Assembly: GCA_012520375.1 (NCBI GenBank)
Contig: JAAYOH010000015.1
Coordinates: 31,239-95,238, forward strand
Length of the DNA: 64,000 bases
Source: Clostridiales bacterium
Lineage (GTDB): Bacteria; Bacillota; Clostridia; Christensenellales; Aristaeellaceae
Direction: 5' to 3'
Under the pieces are notes generated by a model. That model was not told the origin of the DNA. It did not search any database and saw nothing but the letters and a program-made list of their open reading frames with translations. The position numbers and the translations under genes were made by a program. This document shows, in pieces, positions 25,843 through 35,344 of this stretch. Numbering within the stretch: position 1 is the stretch's first letter; each line of letters starts with the position of its first letter.

Positions 25843-27831
25843 ATGAACGGAATAAAACGTTTTGCAGCAGCCATCCTGTGCCTTCTGCTGTGCGCGCCGG
25901 CATTTGGCGCGCTTGCCGAGGGGCTGACGGCCGGGCCCGTGCCCGTCTATCTGGATCAGGACGGCGCCATTCTTGATAGAGAGGGCAGCCCGGTGAGCCG
26001 GGAACCAGCGGACAAAATCATCTACCACGACGAAACGCTCCTGGTCTTCCTGCTGGACAACCGGATGCTGGCCAAAACCTCCGACGATATGCTGAAACAC
26101 TTTGGCGTCCAGGTGTGCGACCCGGTCTGGGCCGGCCAGGACGGCTGCATCTACTATGTGCGGGAGAACGCGCCCACGACCCTGATGTGCATGAAGCCCG
26201 AGGCCGCCACCGGCTCCACCGCCTGTACCACCGAAAAACCCATTCAGGCCCTACGGTGCAGTGTGAACGGGGTCCTGGTCCAGGTGGATGGCATGGAGTA
26301 CCTGTACGTCCCCGCGCTCCGGCGCTTGATCAAACAGGACATCCCGGCGAACACCCGGTTGATCCCAGGCGAAAAGTTCGAGGCCCGGCTGAGCGATGCG
26401 GGCGCCCTGAGCGTCGTGTCCCGGGGCGAGGCCGAGGCAAAGCCGCTGGCGCAAAACGTGCTGGCCGCCGCAGTATACGGGGATTCCGTGTATTACCTGC
26501 AAGCCCTGGACGCTGCCACCCGGCTGATGGCTTACCGGACCACCGCCGACGCGGTGATCCGCATGTATCGGTTCCAGGAGCCCCTGCTGGAGAGCATCAC
26601 CGCCCACGAAAGCGGCGTTTGCGTCATGGGCAAAAACGGAGCTCTGTACTTCTTCCCCTTCGGGCAGTACGCCCCCCAGTTGTTGTGCTCCTGGCAGGAT
26701 GAGCGCGGCTTTGTGCCCAGGCTGGAAGCCCAGGGGGATCTGGTGGTCCTTTACGACGTCTCCTTCGGGCAGACCCTCCCCTACTTTGTCATCGACCTGT
26801 CTGAAGGCCCCAGTCCCACACCTGTCCCCGCGCCCGATCCCACGCCTGCGCCCACACCCGTTTTGAGCACCCTGTCCCGGGGTTCCACCGGGGAAGCGGT
26901 GCGGCTCTTCCAGGAGCGGCTCAAGGCTTTGGGCTATCCCGTGGGTTCGGCGGACGGCATTTTCGGCGCTGCCACCGAGCGGGCCGTCCGGTTTGTGCAG
27001 TCCGACCTGGGCCGCAGCCAAACCGGCGTAGCCGATGCCGCCCTGCAGCGCCAGGTCCAGGCCTCCGACGCCCCCGTCTATGCAGAATACGTCACCCTGC
27101 GCAAAGGGGATTCCGGCATCCGGGTGGAAGCTGCCCAGCAGCGGCTTCGGGAACTGTACTACACCAAAGAGGATGTGGACGGCTACTACGGCAGCGCTAC
27201 TTCCCAGGCGGTAGAGCGCTTCCAGGCCCAGATGAAGTATACCAAGAAGGGGGACGTTTTCAAAGCCAGCCAAATCAAAGCCCTCTTCAAGAAAAGCGCG
27301 CCGGACTGCACCCGGTATTTCACCCTGCGCCAGGACGACAAGGCCCCGGTGGTGAAGCGGCTGAATGCCAGGCTGAAAAAGCTGGGCTACCTGAAGAAGT
27401 CCCCGGGCGAGGCCTACTCCAAAAAGACCGTGGCCGCTGTCAAGGCCTTCCAGGCCATGGCCGCCCTTCCTGAAACCGGCATCGCGGATGCAGACACCCA
27501 GCGCGAGCTCTTCAAGAAGGCGGCGCCCACCCCCACCCCCACCCCCGACCCCACCCCCATGCCCCCCGACGTGCAGGCGGTGAGCAACGCGGTGGTAAAG
27601 ACCATGCGGGTCTGGATGACCAACAACCTGGGCGGTGCCTTCGACAAAGTGAGCGCTGTGCAGGAATTGCAGAACCGCCTGTGCAACCTGAACTACATGG
27701 AAATCGCGGACATCAACGGCGTGTACAACGAGATCACCCTGAACGCCGTGAAAGCCTTTCAGCTGGACGAGGGCCTGAAGGTGAACGGAGAGGCCAACAA
27801 GAAAACCCTGAGGAAACTGTACGGCATGTAG
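25843..27831 (+). CDS. Secreted protein with four peptidoglycan-binding repeats
   Basis: 662 residues. A signal peptide (hydrophobic core AAAILCLLLCAPAFGALA) is followed by an N-terminal region of about 300 residues with beta-propeller-like repeats and no catalytic motif I can name. After a Pro/Thr-rich linker (near 323-343) come three PG_binding_1-like units (about 345-400, 420-480 and 495-550). A second PTPTPTPDPTP linker (near 560-577) and a fourth unit follow. Each has the RLxxLGY...DGxxGxxTxxAVxxFQ pattern. It should be anchored to the wall as a structural or sensory protein. Confidence 0.85.
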   Translation: MNGIKRFAAAILCLLLCAPAFGALAEGLTAGPVPVYLDQDGAILDREGSPVSREPADKIIYHDETLLVFLLDNRMLAKTSDDMLKHFGVQVCDPVWAGQDGCIYYVRENAPTTLMCMKPEAATGSTACTTEKPIQALRCSVNGVLVQVDGMEYLYVPALRRLIKQDIPANTRLIPGEKFEARLSDAGALSVVSRGEAEAKPLAQNVLAAAVYGDSVYYLQALDAATRLMAYRTTADAVIRMYRFQEPLLESITAHESGVCVMGKNGALYFFPFGQYAPQLLCSWQDERGFVPRLEAQGDLVVLYDVSFGQTLPYFVIDLSEGPSPTPVPAPDPTPAPTPVLSTLSRGSTGEAVRLFQERLKALGYPVGSADGIFGAATERAVRFVQSDLGRSQTGVADAALQRQVQASDAPVYAEYVTLRKGDSGIRVEAAQQRLRELYYTKEDVDGYYGSATSQAVERFQAQMKYTKKGDVFKASQIKALFKKSAPDCTRYFTLRQDDKAPVVKRLNARLKKLGYLKKSPGEAYSKKTVAAVKAFQAMAALPETGIADADTQRELFKKAAPTPTPTPDPTPMPPDVQAVSNAVVKTMRVWMTNNLGGAFDKVSAVQELQNRLCNLNYMEIADINGVYNEITLNAVKAFQLDEGLKVNGEANKKTLRKLYGM

Positions 27832-27909
27832 CGTATTCGTTCCTGGCGGGCAGGAATCGCGGAAGGGTCGTTCCTGAAGCTTTTGGGGGGATTGAAAGGA
27901 GCAAGAGAC

Positions 27910-28104
27910 ATGACCGATCGGGAAATCCGGAAGCGGCTGCACGAATACAACGACCGGATCTCGTCTTGCTGCGGAAAAGAGGATGCCCTTGCCCTCAGAG
28001 CGGAACTCCACAAGTTTTATGAAGAAAACCATGTAACAAAGGAGCAGAGGGAGATTATCGTATTCGGCTTTGGTGAGCGACTTTCGATGCTCTGTTCCAT
28101 GTGA
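27910..28104 (+). CDS. Small hypothetical protein (64 aa)
   Basis: MTDREIRKRLHEYNDRISSC..., ending LSMLCSM. It is charged, helical and soluble, with cysteine pairs CC and C near the ends. AAGGAG lies 8 nt before the ATG and a strong terminator follows the stop, so it is very likely a real gene. I recognise no family. It is the last gene of the plus-strand envelope group. Confidence 0.7.
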   Translation: MTDREIRKRLHEYNDRISSCCGKEDALALRAELHKFYEENHVTKEQREIIVFGFGERLSMLCSM

Positions 28105-28121
28105 TCCCACGGCAAAGGTTT

Positions 28122-28159
28122 GGGTGCTGCTGCACAAGATCGCAGCAGCACCCATTTTT
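28122..28159 (+). terminator. Strong intrinsic terminator
   Basis: GGGTGCTGCTGC (28122-28133) and GCAGCAGCACCC (28142-28153) form a perfect 12-bp stem followed by ATTTTT. It separates the plus-strand group from the convergent minus-strand run. Confidence 0.93.
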
Positions 28160-28175
28160 GTCTCTTATACCCGAT

Positions 28176-29462
28176 TCAGGGTTTCAGCTTTTTGCCGATC
28201 TCGGCGAAGGCCAGGATGCGCTCCCCCAGGTCGGGATACGCCTTCACAGCCGCCTCCGCGAAGAAGCCCTTCTCGGGATGCCCGATGGACAGGTTCTCGT
28301 GGGCGATCAGGGCAAAGGTGGAATCGTACAGGTTGCGGAACTCGGGATCCCGCTGGGCCATGCATACAAAGGGCTGCCGGGGCTGGTTGATGTCCTCCCC
28401 GGAGATCTGGAACATCTCGTAACGGTCGCACAGGGCCCGCAGCCGCTTGAGCTGGGCGGGGGTGTTCCGGGAGGGCATGTAACTCACGGCCCGGAATCCG
28501 ATCTTGCGCAGGTAGGGGAAGAGGTCGTCCAGGAACTCGTCCTCCAGCTTCTGCGCCCGCTTGTCCCCGGTGATGGAATCTCCGATGTCCCCCAGGTAGG
28601 GATAGGCGATGATGGCACCCATTTCCTCGGCCAGGTCGATCATTTCCTGCAGGCCCCACAGTTCCTCATCCGCATCCACATAGAAGCGGCTGATCAATTC
28701 GGCCTTGATCCACCCCACCAGGTCGTACATGCTGTGGGGGTTGTTTTCGTCCAGCAGGTAGCCCTCGATGCGGGCCGCGATGGGCAGCCGCATCTCCTTT
28801 TTGATAAAGTCCACCAGGCCCTGCCCCGAGCCGAACTTGTCGAGCATCCGGTTGGCCAGGGCACAGGACAAATGCCGCTCGGTGATGGTGCCCCCTATTT
28901 CATAGTTGGAGATGGGTACCACGTCCCGGTCAAAATCCAGGTGGATGCCGTACCCATCCATGAAGGAGTTGATGCCGTCCACCATCTTGCGGTTGCGCAC
29001 GTTGCGCAGCGCCCGATGGGGGGCAAAGCGCTCGTTCAATTCGTGGGTTTTGTCATGGGGCACCCCGTGGATGGTCAGGTAGGTCATGCCCCCCTGGTCC
29101 GGATTGTTGAACTTTTTGTCGGCAAAAGGGGTGTCTTTCATGGTCACCCGGCACTCGATGCCCACGGTGCCCGGGATGCCCACGATGTGGCAGGCCTCCA
29201 AAAACTCGTCGGCGCCGCCGATGGAATCGTGGTCGATGAGGCCGCAGGTGCACAGGCCCGCCTGCCAGGAAAACCATACCGCCGCGGTGGGGGAGTACGG
29301 AGAGAAGGAATAGGTGGTGTGGATGTGGTTGTTCACATCCTCATTGGTTTTCGGCATGGGCAGCCTGCCCGCCCGGGCATCCTCTACCAGTTTTTTGAGA
29401 TTCTCCAGCCGGTCCGGTGCGTTCAGCAGCTTCAGGGCCTCTTCGCGGGTGATGTTTTCCAT
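28176..29462 (-). CDS. PHP-domain metallohydrolase
   Basis: A 428-residue protein with PHP motifs: NHIHTTYSFSPYSPT for the first metal ligands, CGLIDHDSIGGADEF, the glutamate in GTVGIECRVT, and late histidines (FALIAHENLSIGHP). PHP proteins are phosphoesterases such as histidinol phosphatase or nucleases. This long form is frequent in Clostridia but its substrate is unknown to me. It is last in a minus-strand run. GGAGG precedes the ATG. Confidence 0.82.
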   Translation of the reverse strand: MENITREEALKLLNAPDRLENLKKLVEDARAGRLPMPKTNEDVNNHIHTTYSFSPYSPTAAVWFSWQAGLCTCGLIDHDSIGGADEFLEACHIVGIPGTVGIECRVTMKDTPFADKKFNNPDQGGMTYLTIHGVPHDKTHELNERFAPHRALRNVRNRKMVDGINSFMDGYGIHLDFDRDVVPISNYEIGGTITERHLSCALANRMLDKFGSGQGLVDFIKKEMRLPIAARIEGYLLDENNPHSMYDLVGWIKAELISRFYVDADEELWGLQEMIDLAEEMGAIIAYPYLGDIGDSITGDKRAQKLEDEFLDDLFPYLRKIGFRAVSYMPSRNTPAQLKRLRALCDRYEMFQISGEDINQPRQPFVCMAQRDPEFRNLYDSTFALIAHENLSIGHPEKGFFAEAAVKAYPDLGERILAFAEIGKKLKP

Positions 29463-29492
29463 GACGCATGCCTCCGTATTTGTGATATGGCC

Positions 29493-30401
29493 TTATTGTA
29501 GCACGGTTTGAATGAACTTGTCGAGGGCTTTTGTACACTTTTCCCGGTCCACCAGAAAGCTCAAACCATGGCCTGCCCCCGCCACAGTGACCAGTTTTGC
29601 CCGGGGCGAAGCCGTAGCCAACCGGCGCCCCATTTCCCAGGGCACGACCTCGTCCCCCTCCCCGTGGAGGAGCAGCACGGGCATCTGAGCTTTGGCGATC
29701 CCCCGCAATGCGTCCGCCTCCGCCAGGCTGTGGCCGGTAGCCAGGCGGAACAATAGCTTCAGGCACGGGACCACCAGGCCTCCCGGCACGCCATAGCGGC
29801 TTTTTGCCGCATGGGACAGGATCTCCCCTGCCGTGGTATAGCCGCTGTCCGCGATCACGCCCCGGACGCAGGGGGGAAGCCGGTGTGCCAGGGCCATGAG
29901 CACGGTGGCGGCCCCCATGCTCATGCCGTCCAGGAGGAGGACTTGGGGGTGATGGGCCTCCTCCAGCCACAAGGCCCAGTCCACCACGTCCAATTGCTCC
30001 AGAACGCCGAAGGTCAGATACTTCCCCTCGCTGCCGTGCTGGGCCCGCTGGTCGATCAACAGCAGGTTCATGCCCATCTGCTCATGGTACAGGCGCAGGG
30101 CGCAGCAGAAGTCGTTTTCCGGGCTCACGGATCGGTGCCCGTGGACCAGCAGGATGGTCTTGTCCGAGCCCGGGCAGGGCAGATAGCGGCCCTTCAGCCT
30201 CAGTCCCTCCCGGCTCCTGATGGAGACCTCCTGCACCGGCTGGGCGCGGTACCAGGCCAGGCCCGCCCGGATCTCCTCGTCAAAGGGGGTCGGCTGCCTC
30301 TCCTTCGGCCTCCGGTCGGCGCAGAAAGCGATGCGGAAACCGTACAGAGAGAGCCCCCCGTACACGAGGATCAGGGCAGCGCAAATCCAAAGAATGATCA
30401 T
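29493..30401 (-). CDS. Membrane-anchored alpha/beta hydrolase
   Basis: 302 residues. An N-terminal membrane helix (IILWICAALILVYGGLSLYG) anchors an alpha/beta-hydrolase domain. The nucleophile elbow is LDGMSMGAAT, the acid is probably the aspartate in LLHGEGDEVVPW, and the histidine is in VAGAGHGLSF. The oxyanion region is LLVHGHRSVS. It resembles YqkD/BEM46-type hydrolases (peptidase S9-like fold), with unknown substrate. The gene lies 18 nt after tatD. Confidence 0.85.
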   Translation of the reverse strand: MIILWICAALILVYGGLSLYGFRIAFCADRRPKERQPTPFDEEIRAGLAWYRAQPVQEVSIRSREGLRLKGRYLPCPGSDKTILLVHGHRSVSPENDFCCALRLYHEQMGMNLLLIDQRAQHGSEGKYLTFGVLEQLDVVDWALWLEEAHHPQVLLLDGMSMGAATVLMALAHRLPPCVRGVIADSGYTTAGEILSHAAKSRYGVPGGLVVPCLKLLFRLATGHSLAEADALRGIAKAQMPVLLLHGEGDEVVPWEMGRRLATASPRAKLVTVAGAGHGLSFLVDREKCTKALDKFIQTVLQ

Positions 30402-30419
30402 GTCCCCTCCCCCTCCGGT

Positions 30420-31196
30420 TCACCGAATCCCAAAAAAGCGTTTGCCGTTCTCCAGCGTGATCTCCGCCAGCTCCTCCGGGTCCATATCCCGGAGCCCGGC
30501 GATGTGGCGCAGGGTGTGCGCCACGTAGGCGGGCTCGTTTCGCCTGCCCCGCATGGGGACCGGGGCCATGTAGGGGCAATCGGTTTCCACCATCATCCGT
30601 TCCACCGGCATGTTCCGGGCTACCTCCGCCAGTTTCCGCCCGTTCTTGAAGGTGACCGAGCCCGCGAAGGACAGGTACATCCCCATGTCCAGGTACACCT
30701 TGGCGCTCTCCCAGCTCCCGGAATAGCAGTGCATCACGCAGGGGGGCAGTTCCCCCGCCCTGTCCCGGGCCCGAAGGATCTCGGTGGCCTCCCCGTGGGC
30801 TTCCCGGATGTGAAGCACCGCGGGCTTGCCCAGACGGCGCGCCAGCTCCAGCTGGGCCTCAAAGGCCGTGCGCTGGATGGGCCGGGGGGACAGGTCGTAG
30901 TGGTAGTCCAGCCCGATCTCCCCTAGGGCCATCATTTCCGGCTCCTGCATCCAGGCCTCCAGCAGGGCAGCCCGCTCCCCGTTCCAGCAGGAAGCATCGT
31001 GGGGATGCACCCCCACCGCGGCATACAAAAAGGGGTATGTGTGGCAAAGGGCCAGGACATCCCCCGGATCCCGGCTTCCGTCCGCTATCACCAGGGACAA
31101 CTCTATCCCCGCCTGTTCCATGTTGCGGATGACCTGGGGCAGGTCCTCCCGGAACCGATCGTCCGTCAAATGGCTGTGGGTATCAAAGAGGCGCAT
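30420..31196 (-). CDS. tatD: TatD-family deoxyribonuclease
   Basis: A 258-residue metal-dependent DNase. Signatures: RLFDTHSHLTD with H7 and H9, GVHPHDAS, ALGEIGLDYHYD, VLHIREAHGEA, MHCYSGSWE and VETDCPYMAP. It acts in DNA repair and 3'-5' exonucleolytic clean-up in other bacteria. It sits 71 nt after metG, the common metG-tatD pairing of Bacillota. GGGAGGG precedes the ATG. Confidence 0.94.
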   Translation of the reverse strand: MRLFDTHSHLTDDRFREDLPQVIRNMEQAGIELSLVIADGSRDPGDVLALCHTYPFLYAAVGVHPHDASCWNGERAALLEAWMQEPEMMALGEIGLDYHYDLSPRPIQRTAFEAQLELARRLGKPAVLHIREAHGEATEILRARDRAGELPPCVMHCYSGSWESAKVYLDMGMYLSFAGSVTFKNGRKLAEVARNMPVERMMVETDCPYMAPVPMRGRRNEPAYVAHTLRHIAGLRDMDPEELAEITLENGKRFFGIR

Positions 31197-31220
31197 GACG
31201 TTTCCCTCCCATATGGTGAC

Positions 31221-31245
31221 GGGAGACCCCGCGCAAGGGTCTCCC
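31221..31245 (-). terminator. Hairpin between metG and tatD
   Basis: GGGAGACCC and GGGTCTCCC form a perfect 9-bp stem with a 7-nt loop and no T-tract. It may be an RNA-stabilising hairpin rather than a true terminator. Confidence 0.4.
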
Positions 31246-31267
31246 GATGATCCTTCCCGCCCGGGCT

Positions 31268-33256
31268 TTAGCTGATGGGCCAGCCGCCCTCCGCGCAGTC
31301 CTCCACGGTGACCAGCTTGAGGGTCCCGTCCTCCCCTTCGGCGCACAGCAGCATGCCCTCGGACAGGATGCCCCGCATTTTCCGGGGCGCCAGGTTGGCC
31401 ACAAGCACCACGGTCTTGCCCACCATTTCTTCCGGGGTATAGTAGGCGGCGATGCCGGACACCACGGTACGGCGTTCCCCGTTTTTCAGCTCTAGGGTTT
31501 CCTTCAGCAGCTTGTCCGACTTCTCCACCTTTTCGCAGGCCACCACCTTGGCGGTCACCAGCTGCACTTTGGCGAAGTCGTCGAAGGCGATGCAGCCCTC
31601 GGGAACCCCATCCTTCGGGGCTTTCTCCTTTTTTTCTTGTTTTTCCGGCTTTTCTTGTTTTTCCGGCCCGGCAGTCTTCCCGGGTTCCTCCTCCCCCGCC
31701 AGGGCAGCCAGTTCCTTTGCCACGTCCAGCCGGGGGAACAGGGCCGCGCCCTTCTTCACTCGGGTGCCGGGCACCAGCCCCCCGAACTTTTGGATGGAAG
31801 CCCAGGTCATGAGGTTTTTGTCGGTCAGGCCCAGCTGGGCATAGATGCGGCCGGGCGTGCCCGGCATGGTGGGCTCCACCAGCACCGCGATGGCGCGCAC
31901 GCACTCCGCCAGGTGGTACAGCACGGTACCCAGCTTGCTCCTGTCCTCTTCGCTGCGCCCCAGGATCCAGGGCTGGGTGAGGTCGATGTAGCGGTTGGCA
32001 TCCCCCACCAGTTTCCAGATCTCCGCCAGGGCCACGGAGAACTGCAGTTCGTTCATGCTCTTCTCCACCAACCCGGGCAAGGCCTCAAAGCGCTGTACCA
32101 GGGCCTCTTCAAAGCCGGTGGGCTCCCCGGGGCCGGGCAGGGCGCCGCCGCAGTACTTTTCGATCATGGCCACGGTACGGCTCACCAGGTTGCCCAGGTC
32201 GTTGGCCAGGTCCGCGTTGATGCGGAGGAGCAGCGCCTCGTTGGTGTAGTTGCCGTCGGCGCCGAAGGGCATCTCCCGCATCAGGTAGTAGCGCAGGGCG
32301 TCGCAGCCATATCGCTCCACGATGGGGCCGGGGTACACCACATTGCCCTTGGATTTGCTCATCTTGTCGTTGCCGAACAACAGCCAGCCGTGGCCGAACA
32401 CTTGTTTGGGCAGGGGCAGCCCCAGGGCGTGGAGCATGATGGGCCAGTAAATGGTGTGGAAGCGCACGATCTCCTTGCCCACCAGCTGGACGTCCGCAGG
32501 CCAGTATTTCCGGAAAAGGCCGTCCTCATCGGTGGTATAGCCCAGGGCGGTGATGTAGTTGGACAGGGCGTCCACCCACACGTACACCACGTGCTTGTCG
32601 TCAAAGTCCACGGGCACCCCCCATTTGAAGGAGGTGCGGCTGACGCACAGGTCCTGCAGGCCGGGCCGCAGGAAGTTGTTCAGCATCTCGTTGGCGCGGG
32701 AAGGGGGCTGGATGAAGTCGGGATGTCTCTCGATGTAGTCGATGAGCCAGTCCTGGTACTTGCTCATGCGGAAGAAGTAGCTCTCCTCCTTGGCCATTTC
32801 CGTGGGCCTGCCGCAGTCGGGACAACAGCCGTCCTTCAGCTGGGTCGGGGTCCAGAAGGATTCGCACTCGGCGCAGTACTGCCCCTCGTAGGCGCTCTTG
32901 TAGATGTCCCCCTGATCGTACAGCTTGCGGAAGATCTTCTGTACGGCCCGCACGTGGCGATCCTCGGTGGTGCGGATGAAATCGTCGTATCGGATGTTCA
33001 TCAGCGCCCACAATTCCTTGGTGGCCGACACGATCTCGTCCACGAAGGCCTTGGTCTCCATCCCTTTTTCCTGTGCCTTGCGCTCGATCTTCTGGCCGTG
33101 TTCGTCGGTCCCCGTGAGGAAATAGGCGTCATAGCCCGTCATCCGCTTGAAGCGGGCCATGGTGTCCGCCGCCACCGTGGTATAGGTGTGGCCGATATGC
33201 ATGTTGCCGCTGGGATAGTAAATGGGCGTTGTGATGTAGAAAGTAGGCTTGTCCAT
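31268..33256 (-). CDS. metG: Methionyl-tRNA synthetase
   Basis: A 662-residue class I synthetase charging tRNA-Met. It has the HIGH-like NMHIGHTYT, a zinc knuckle CAECESF...CCPDCGRP, and DKMSKSKGNVV. The C-terminal domain (about 560-662, VQLVTAKVVACEKVEKSDKL) is the EMAPII/Trbp111-like tRNA-binding module. It is joined by a lysine/glutamate-rich linker with repeated PEKQEK units, probably flexible. The start at 33256 has AGGGGG 8 nt upstream; longer readings are not supported. Confidence 0.97.
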   Translation of the reverse strand: MDKPTFYITTPIYYPSGNMHIGHTYTTVAADTMARFKRMTGYDAYFLTGTDEHGQKIERKAQEKGMETKAFVDEIVSATKELWALMNIRYDDFIRTTEDRHVRAVQKIFRKLYDQGDIYKSAYEGQYCAECESFWTPTQLKDGCCPDCGRPTEMAKEESYFFRMSKYQDWLIDYIERHPDFIQPPSRANEMLNNFLRPGLQDLCVSRTSFKWGVPVDFDDKHVVYVWVDALSNYITALGYTTDEDGLFRKYWPADVQLVGKEIVRFHTIYWPIMLHALGLPLPKQVFGHGWLLFGNDKMSKSKGNVVYPGPIVERYGCDALRYYLMREMPFGADGNYTNEALLLRINADLANDLGNLVSRTVAMIEKYCGGALPGPGEPTGFEEALVQRFEALPGLVEKSMNELQFSVALAEIWKLVGDANRYIDLTQPWILGRSEEDRSKLGTVLYHLAECVRAIAVLVEPTMPGTPGRIYAQLGLTDKNLMTWASIQKFGGLVPGTRVKKGAALFPRLDVAKELAALAGEEEPGKTAGPEKQEKPEKQEKKEKAPKDGVPEGCIAFDDFAKVQLVTAKVVACEKVEKSDKLLKETLELKNGERRTVVSGIAAYYTPEEMVGKTVVLVANLAPRKMRGILSEGMLLCAEGEDGTLKLVTVEDCAEGGWPIS

Positions 33257-33278
33257 GATGCTGTCCCCCTTGATAAAG

Positions 33279-33307
33279 CACCCCCCGCCCTGCCGGCGAG
33301 GGGTGCC
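33279..33307 (-). terminator. Hairpin upstream of metG
   Basis: On the minus strand GCACCCC pairs with GGGGTGC and is followed by TTTATC, between the Xre-family gene and metG. It could partly end the trpB-xre transcript. Confidence 0.45.
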
Positions 33308-33355
33308 TCGCGTTGTCCCTATTATATGCCCTCGGCTCTCTGCTGTCAAGTTACA

Positions 33356-34054
33356 TTACAGGGAACGCAGCAGCCGCACGCAGCGGCCCAGGATCAGCAC
33401 GTCCCTGCGCTCTACCCGTTCCGCCACAAACTCCCGGTCGTAGGATTGGAGCAGCAGCCTGTTGCCTTCCTGCTTGGTCACCTTCCGGGCGATGCGCCTG
33501 TCCCGGTACTGCAGCACCATGATTGCCTCGTCCTGGATGTCCGTCGCAGGCACCGTCAGCAGCAGGTCCCCGGCGTGGATGCGGTACCCCCGCAGGGCGT
33601 CGTCCGGACAGCGATGATAGAACACCTTGTCCGGCGCGCCTCCTTCGATCTTGCCCGCCACGATGGGGGTGAGCACGTGGTCGATGACCAGTCCGTCTTC
33701 CCCGCTCACAGGCACCCGTTTCACCACGCCCCCCAGGGCATCCCGCCAGGCATCGTTGGCCAGGGCAGCCTCTTCCTCCCGGTCCCGGGTCTCCTCCCTG
33801 GGCTTCAGCACATAGGGCCGGGGCCGAATCGGCGCCTCGGGCTCTGCCGCCGGCTCCAGCTCCGTGGAGAGCTGGTGTTCGGCCCCCAATTTCTTCAGGA
33901 TCTGCCTTGCCTGCTCGTCGGAAGCGATGCGCCGCCCGGCCTCGATGTCCCGGATGACGTTCTCCGCCAGGCCGCATTTCTTGCCCAGCTGCTTCTCGCT
34001 GACGCCGGCGGCAAGGCGCGCATGCTTGATGATGTTCCCCAGTCGGCTGCCCAT
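33356..34054 (-). CDS. Xre-family regulator with LexA/S24-like C-terminal domain
   Basis: 232 residues. An N-terminal HTH_3 domain (IIKHARLAAGVSEKQLGKKC, ENVIRDIEAGRR) is followed by an acidic linker and a C-terminal domain shaped like LexA/S24 peptidases (YRIHAGDLLLTV, ARKVTKQEGNRLLLQSYD). The position of the catalytic GDSM serine reads PDDALRG, so self-cleavage looks lost. It starts 16 nt after trpB, in the T-box-controlled run. The target genes are unknown. Confidence 0.82.
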   Translation of the reverse strand: MGSRLGNIIKHARLAAGVSEKQLGKKCGLAENVIRDIEAGRRIASDEQARQILKKLGAEHQLSTELEPAAEPEAPIRPRPYVLKPREETRDREEEAALANDAWRDALGGVVKRVPVSGEDGLVIDHVLTPIVAGKIEGGAPDKVFYHRCPDDALRGYRIHAGDLLLTVPATDIQDEAIMVLQYRDRRIARKVTKQEGNRLLLQSYDREFVAERVERRDVLILGRCVRLLRSL

Positions 34055-34070
34055 ATGTCCTCTCCCGTCC

Positions 34071-35309
34071 CTACACTAGTTTCGCGTCCTTCCCCGGGAT
34101 GCCGTAGTGCTCCAGCACGTAGTCCATGTCCTTGTCCCCGCGGCCGGACAGGTTGATCAGAATGGAGCCCATCTTCCTCTGCTTGGCCAGGCGGATGGCG
34201 TAGGCTACCGCATGGCTGCTTTCAATGGCAGGGATAATGCCCTCGTAACGGGACAGGGCAAAGAAGGCGCGGACGGTCTCCTCGTCGTCCGCCGTCTCAT
34301 AGCGCACCCGGCCCATGTCCCGGAGGAAGGCGTGCTCGGGGCCCGAAGAAGGGTAGTCCAGGCCGCTGGCGATGGAGTACACCGGGGCGGGCGCTCCCGC
34401 CTCGTCCTTCAGCATGATGCTGTTGAAGCCGTGCATGACGCCCTCGGTGCCGTACGTAAGACTTGCGGCATGGTCCCCCAGCTTGGGACCGCGGCCCAGG
34501 GGTTCGACGCCGACGATGTCCACCGGGTCGTTCAGGAAGCCGGAGAAGAAACCCGCGGAATTGCTGCCCCCGCCCACGCAGGCGGTGATCACGTCCGGCA
34601 GCTCCCCGGTCATTTCCACGAACTGTTGCCTGGCCTCCACACCCACGATGTGCTGGAAATCCCGCACCATCATGGGGAAGGGATGGGGGCCTACCACCGA
34701 GCCGATGCAGTAGATGCAGTCCTTGTATTCCCGGCTGTAGGCTTCGAAGGCCGCGTCCACCGCTTCCTTCAGGGTGCCCAGGCCCTCTTTCACTTCCACC
34801 ACGTTGGTGCCCAGGATCTTCATCCGGGCCACGTTGGGGGCCTGCTTGCGGATGTCCACCGTGCCCATGTACACGTCGCACTCCAGGCCGAAGTAGGCGG
34901 CGGCGGTGGCCAGGGCCACCCCGTGCTGCCCCGCCCCGGTCTCCGCGATCACCTTTTTCTTGCCCATGAATTTGGCCAACAGCACCTCCCCCATGCAGTG
35001 GTTCAGCTTGTGGGCGCCGGTGTGGTTCAAATCCTCCCGCTTGACGTACAGCTGCACGTTGCCGATGGCCCCGGACAGCCGTTCCAGGTGGCTGATGGGG
35101 GTGGGTCGGCCCTGGAATTCCTTGCGGATGCGGCGCAATTCATTGATGAACTTGCGGCTCTTGCAGATGGTGAAGTAAGCCTCGGTGATCTCGTCCATGG
35201 CAGCCTGCAGTTCCACGGGGATATAGGAGCCGCCATACCTGCCGAAATAGCCTTTCTCGTCGGGGTACTGCTTGAAATAGGTGGTGAAATCGATGCCGTT
35301 ACGGGTCAT
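34071..35309 (-). CDS. trpB: Tryptophan synthase beta chain, without adjacent alpha chain
   Basis: A 412-residue PLP enzyme making tryptophan from indole and serine. It has the type-1 TrpB signature [14 protein letters not shown] (PLP lysine in HKLN), [23 protein letters not shown] for PLP phosphate, and [11 protein letters not shown] at the end. No trpA or other trp gene is nearby, so it may salvage indole. GAGGAGG precedes the ATG at 35309. A tryptophan T-box leader and a consensus promoter lie directly upstream. Confidence 0.96.
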   Translation of the reverse strand: MTRNGIDFTTYFKQYPDEKGYFGRYGGSYIPVELQAAMDEITEAYFTICKSRKFINELRRIRKEFQGRPTPISHLERLSGAIGNVQLYVKREDLNHTGAHKLNHCMGEVLLAKFMGKKKVIAETGAGQHGVALATAAAYFGLECDVYMGTVDIRKQAPNVARMKILGTNVVEVKEGLGTLKEAVDAAFEAYSREYKDCIYCIGSVVGPHPFPMMVRDFQHIVGVEARQQFVEMTGELPDVITACVGGGSNSAGFFSGFLNDPVDIVGVEPLGRGPKLGDHAASLTYGTEGVMHGFNSIMLKDEAGAPAPVYSIASGLDYPSSGPEHAFLRDMGRVRYETADDEETVRAFFALSRYEGIIPAIESSHAVAYAIRLAKQRKMGSILINLSGRGDKDMDYVLEHYGIPGKDAKLV

Positions 35310-35344
35310 GGGGATACCTCCTCGTCTTTTTATTGATGCGTAAA

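Noticed and set aside
28101..29501. Long 466-codon open frame on the plus strand
   Set aside because: It lies opposite the PHP-domain gene, has no ribosome site at its start and gives low-complexity Gly/His/Val-rich protein, a typical shadow of a GC-rich gene.
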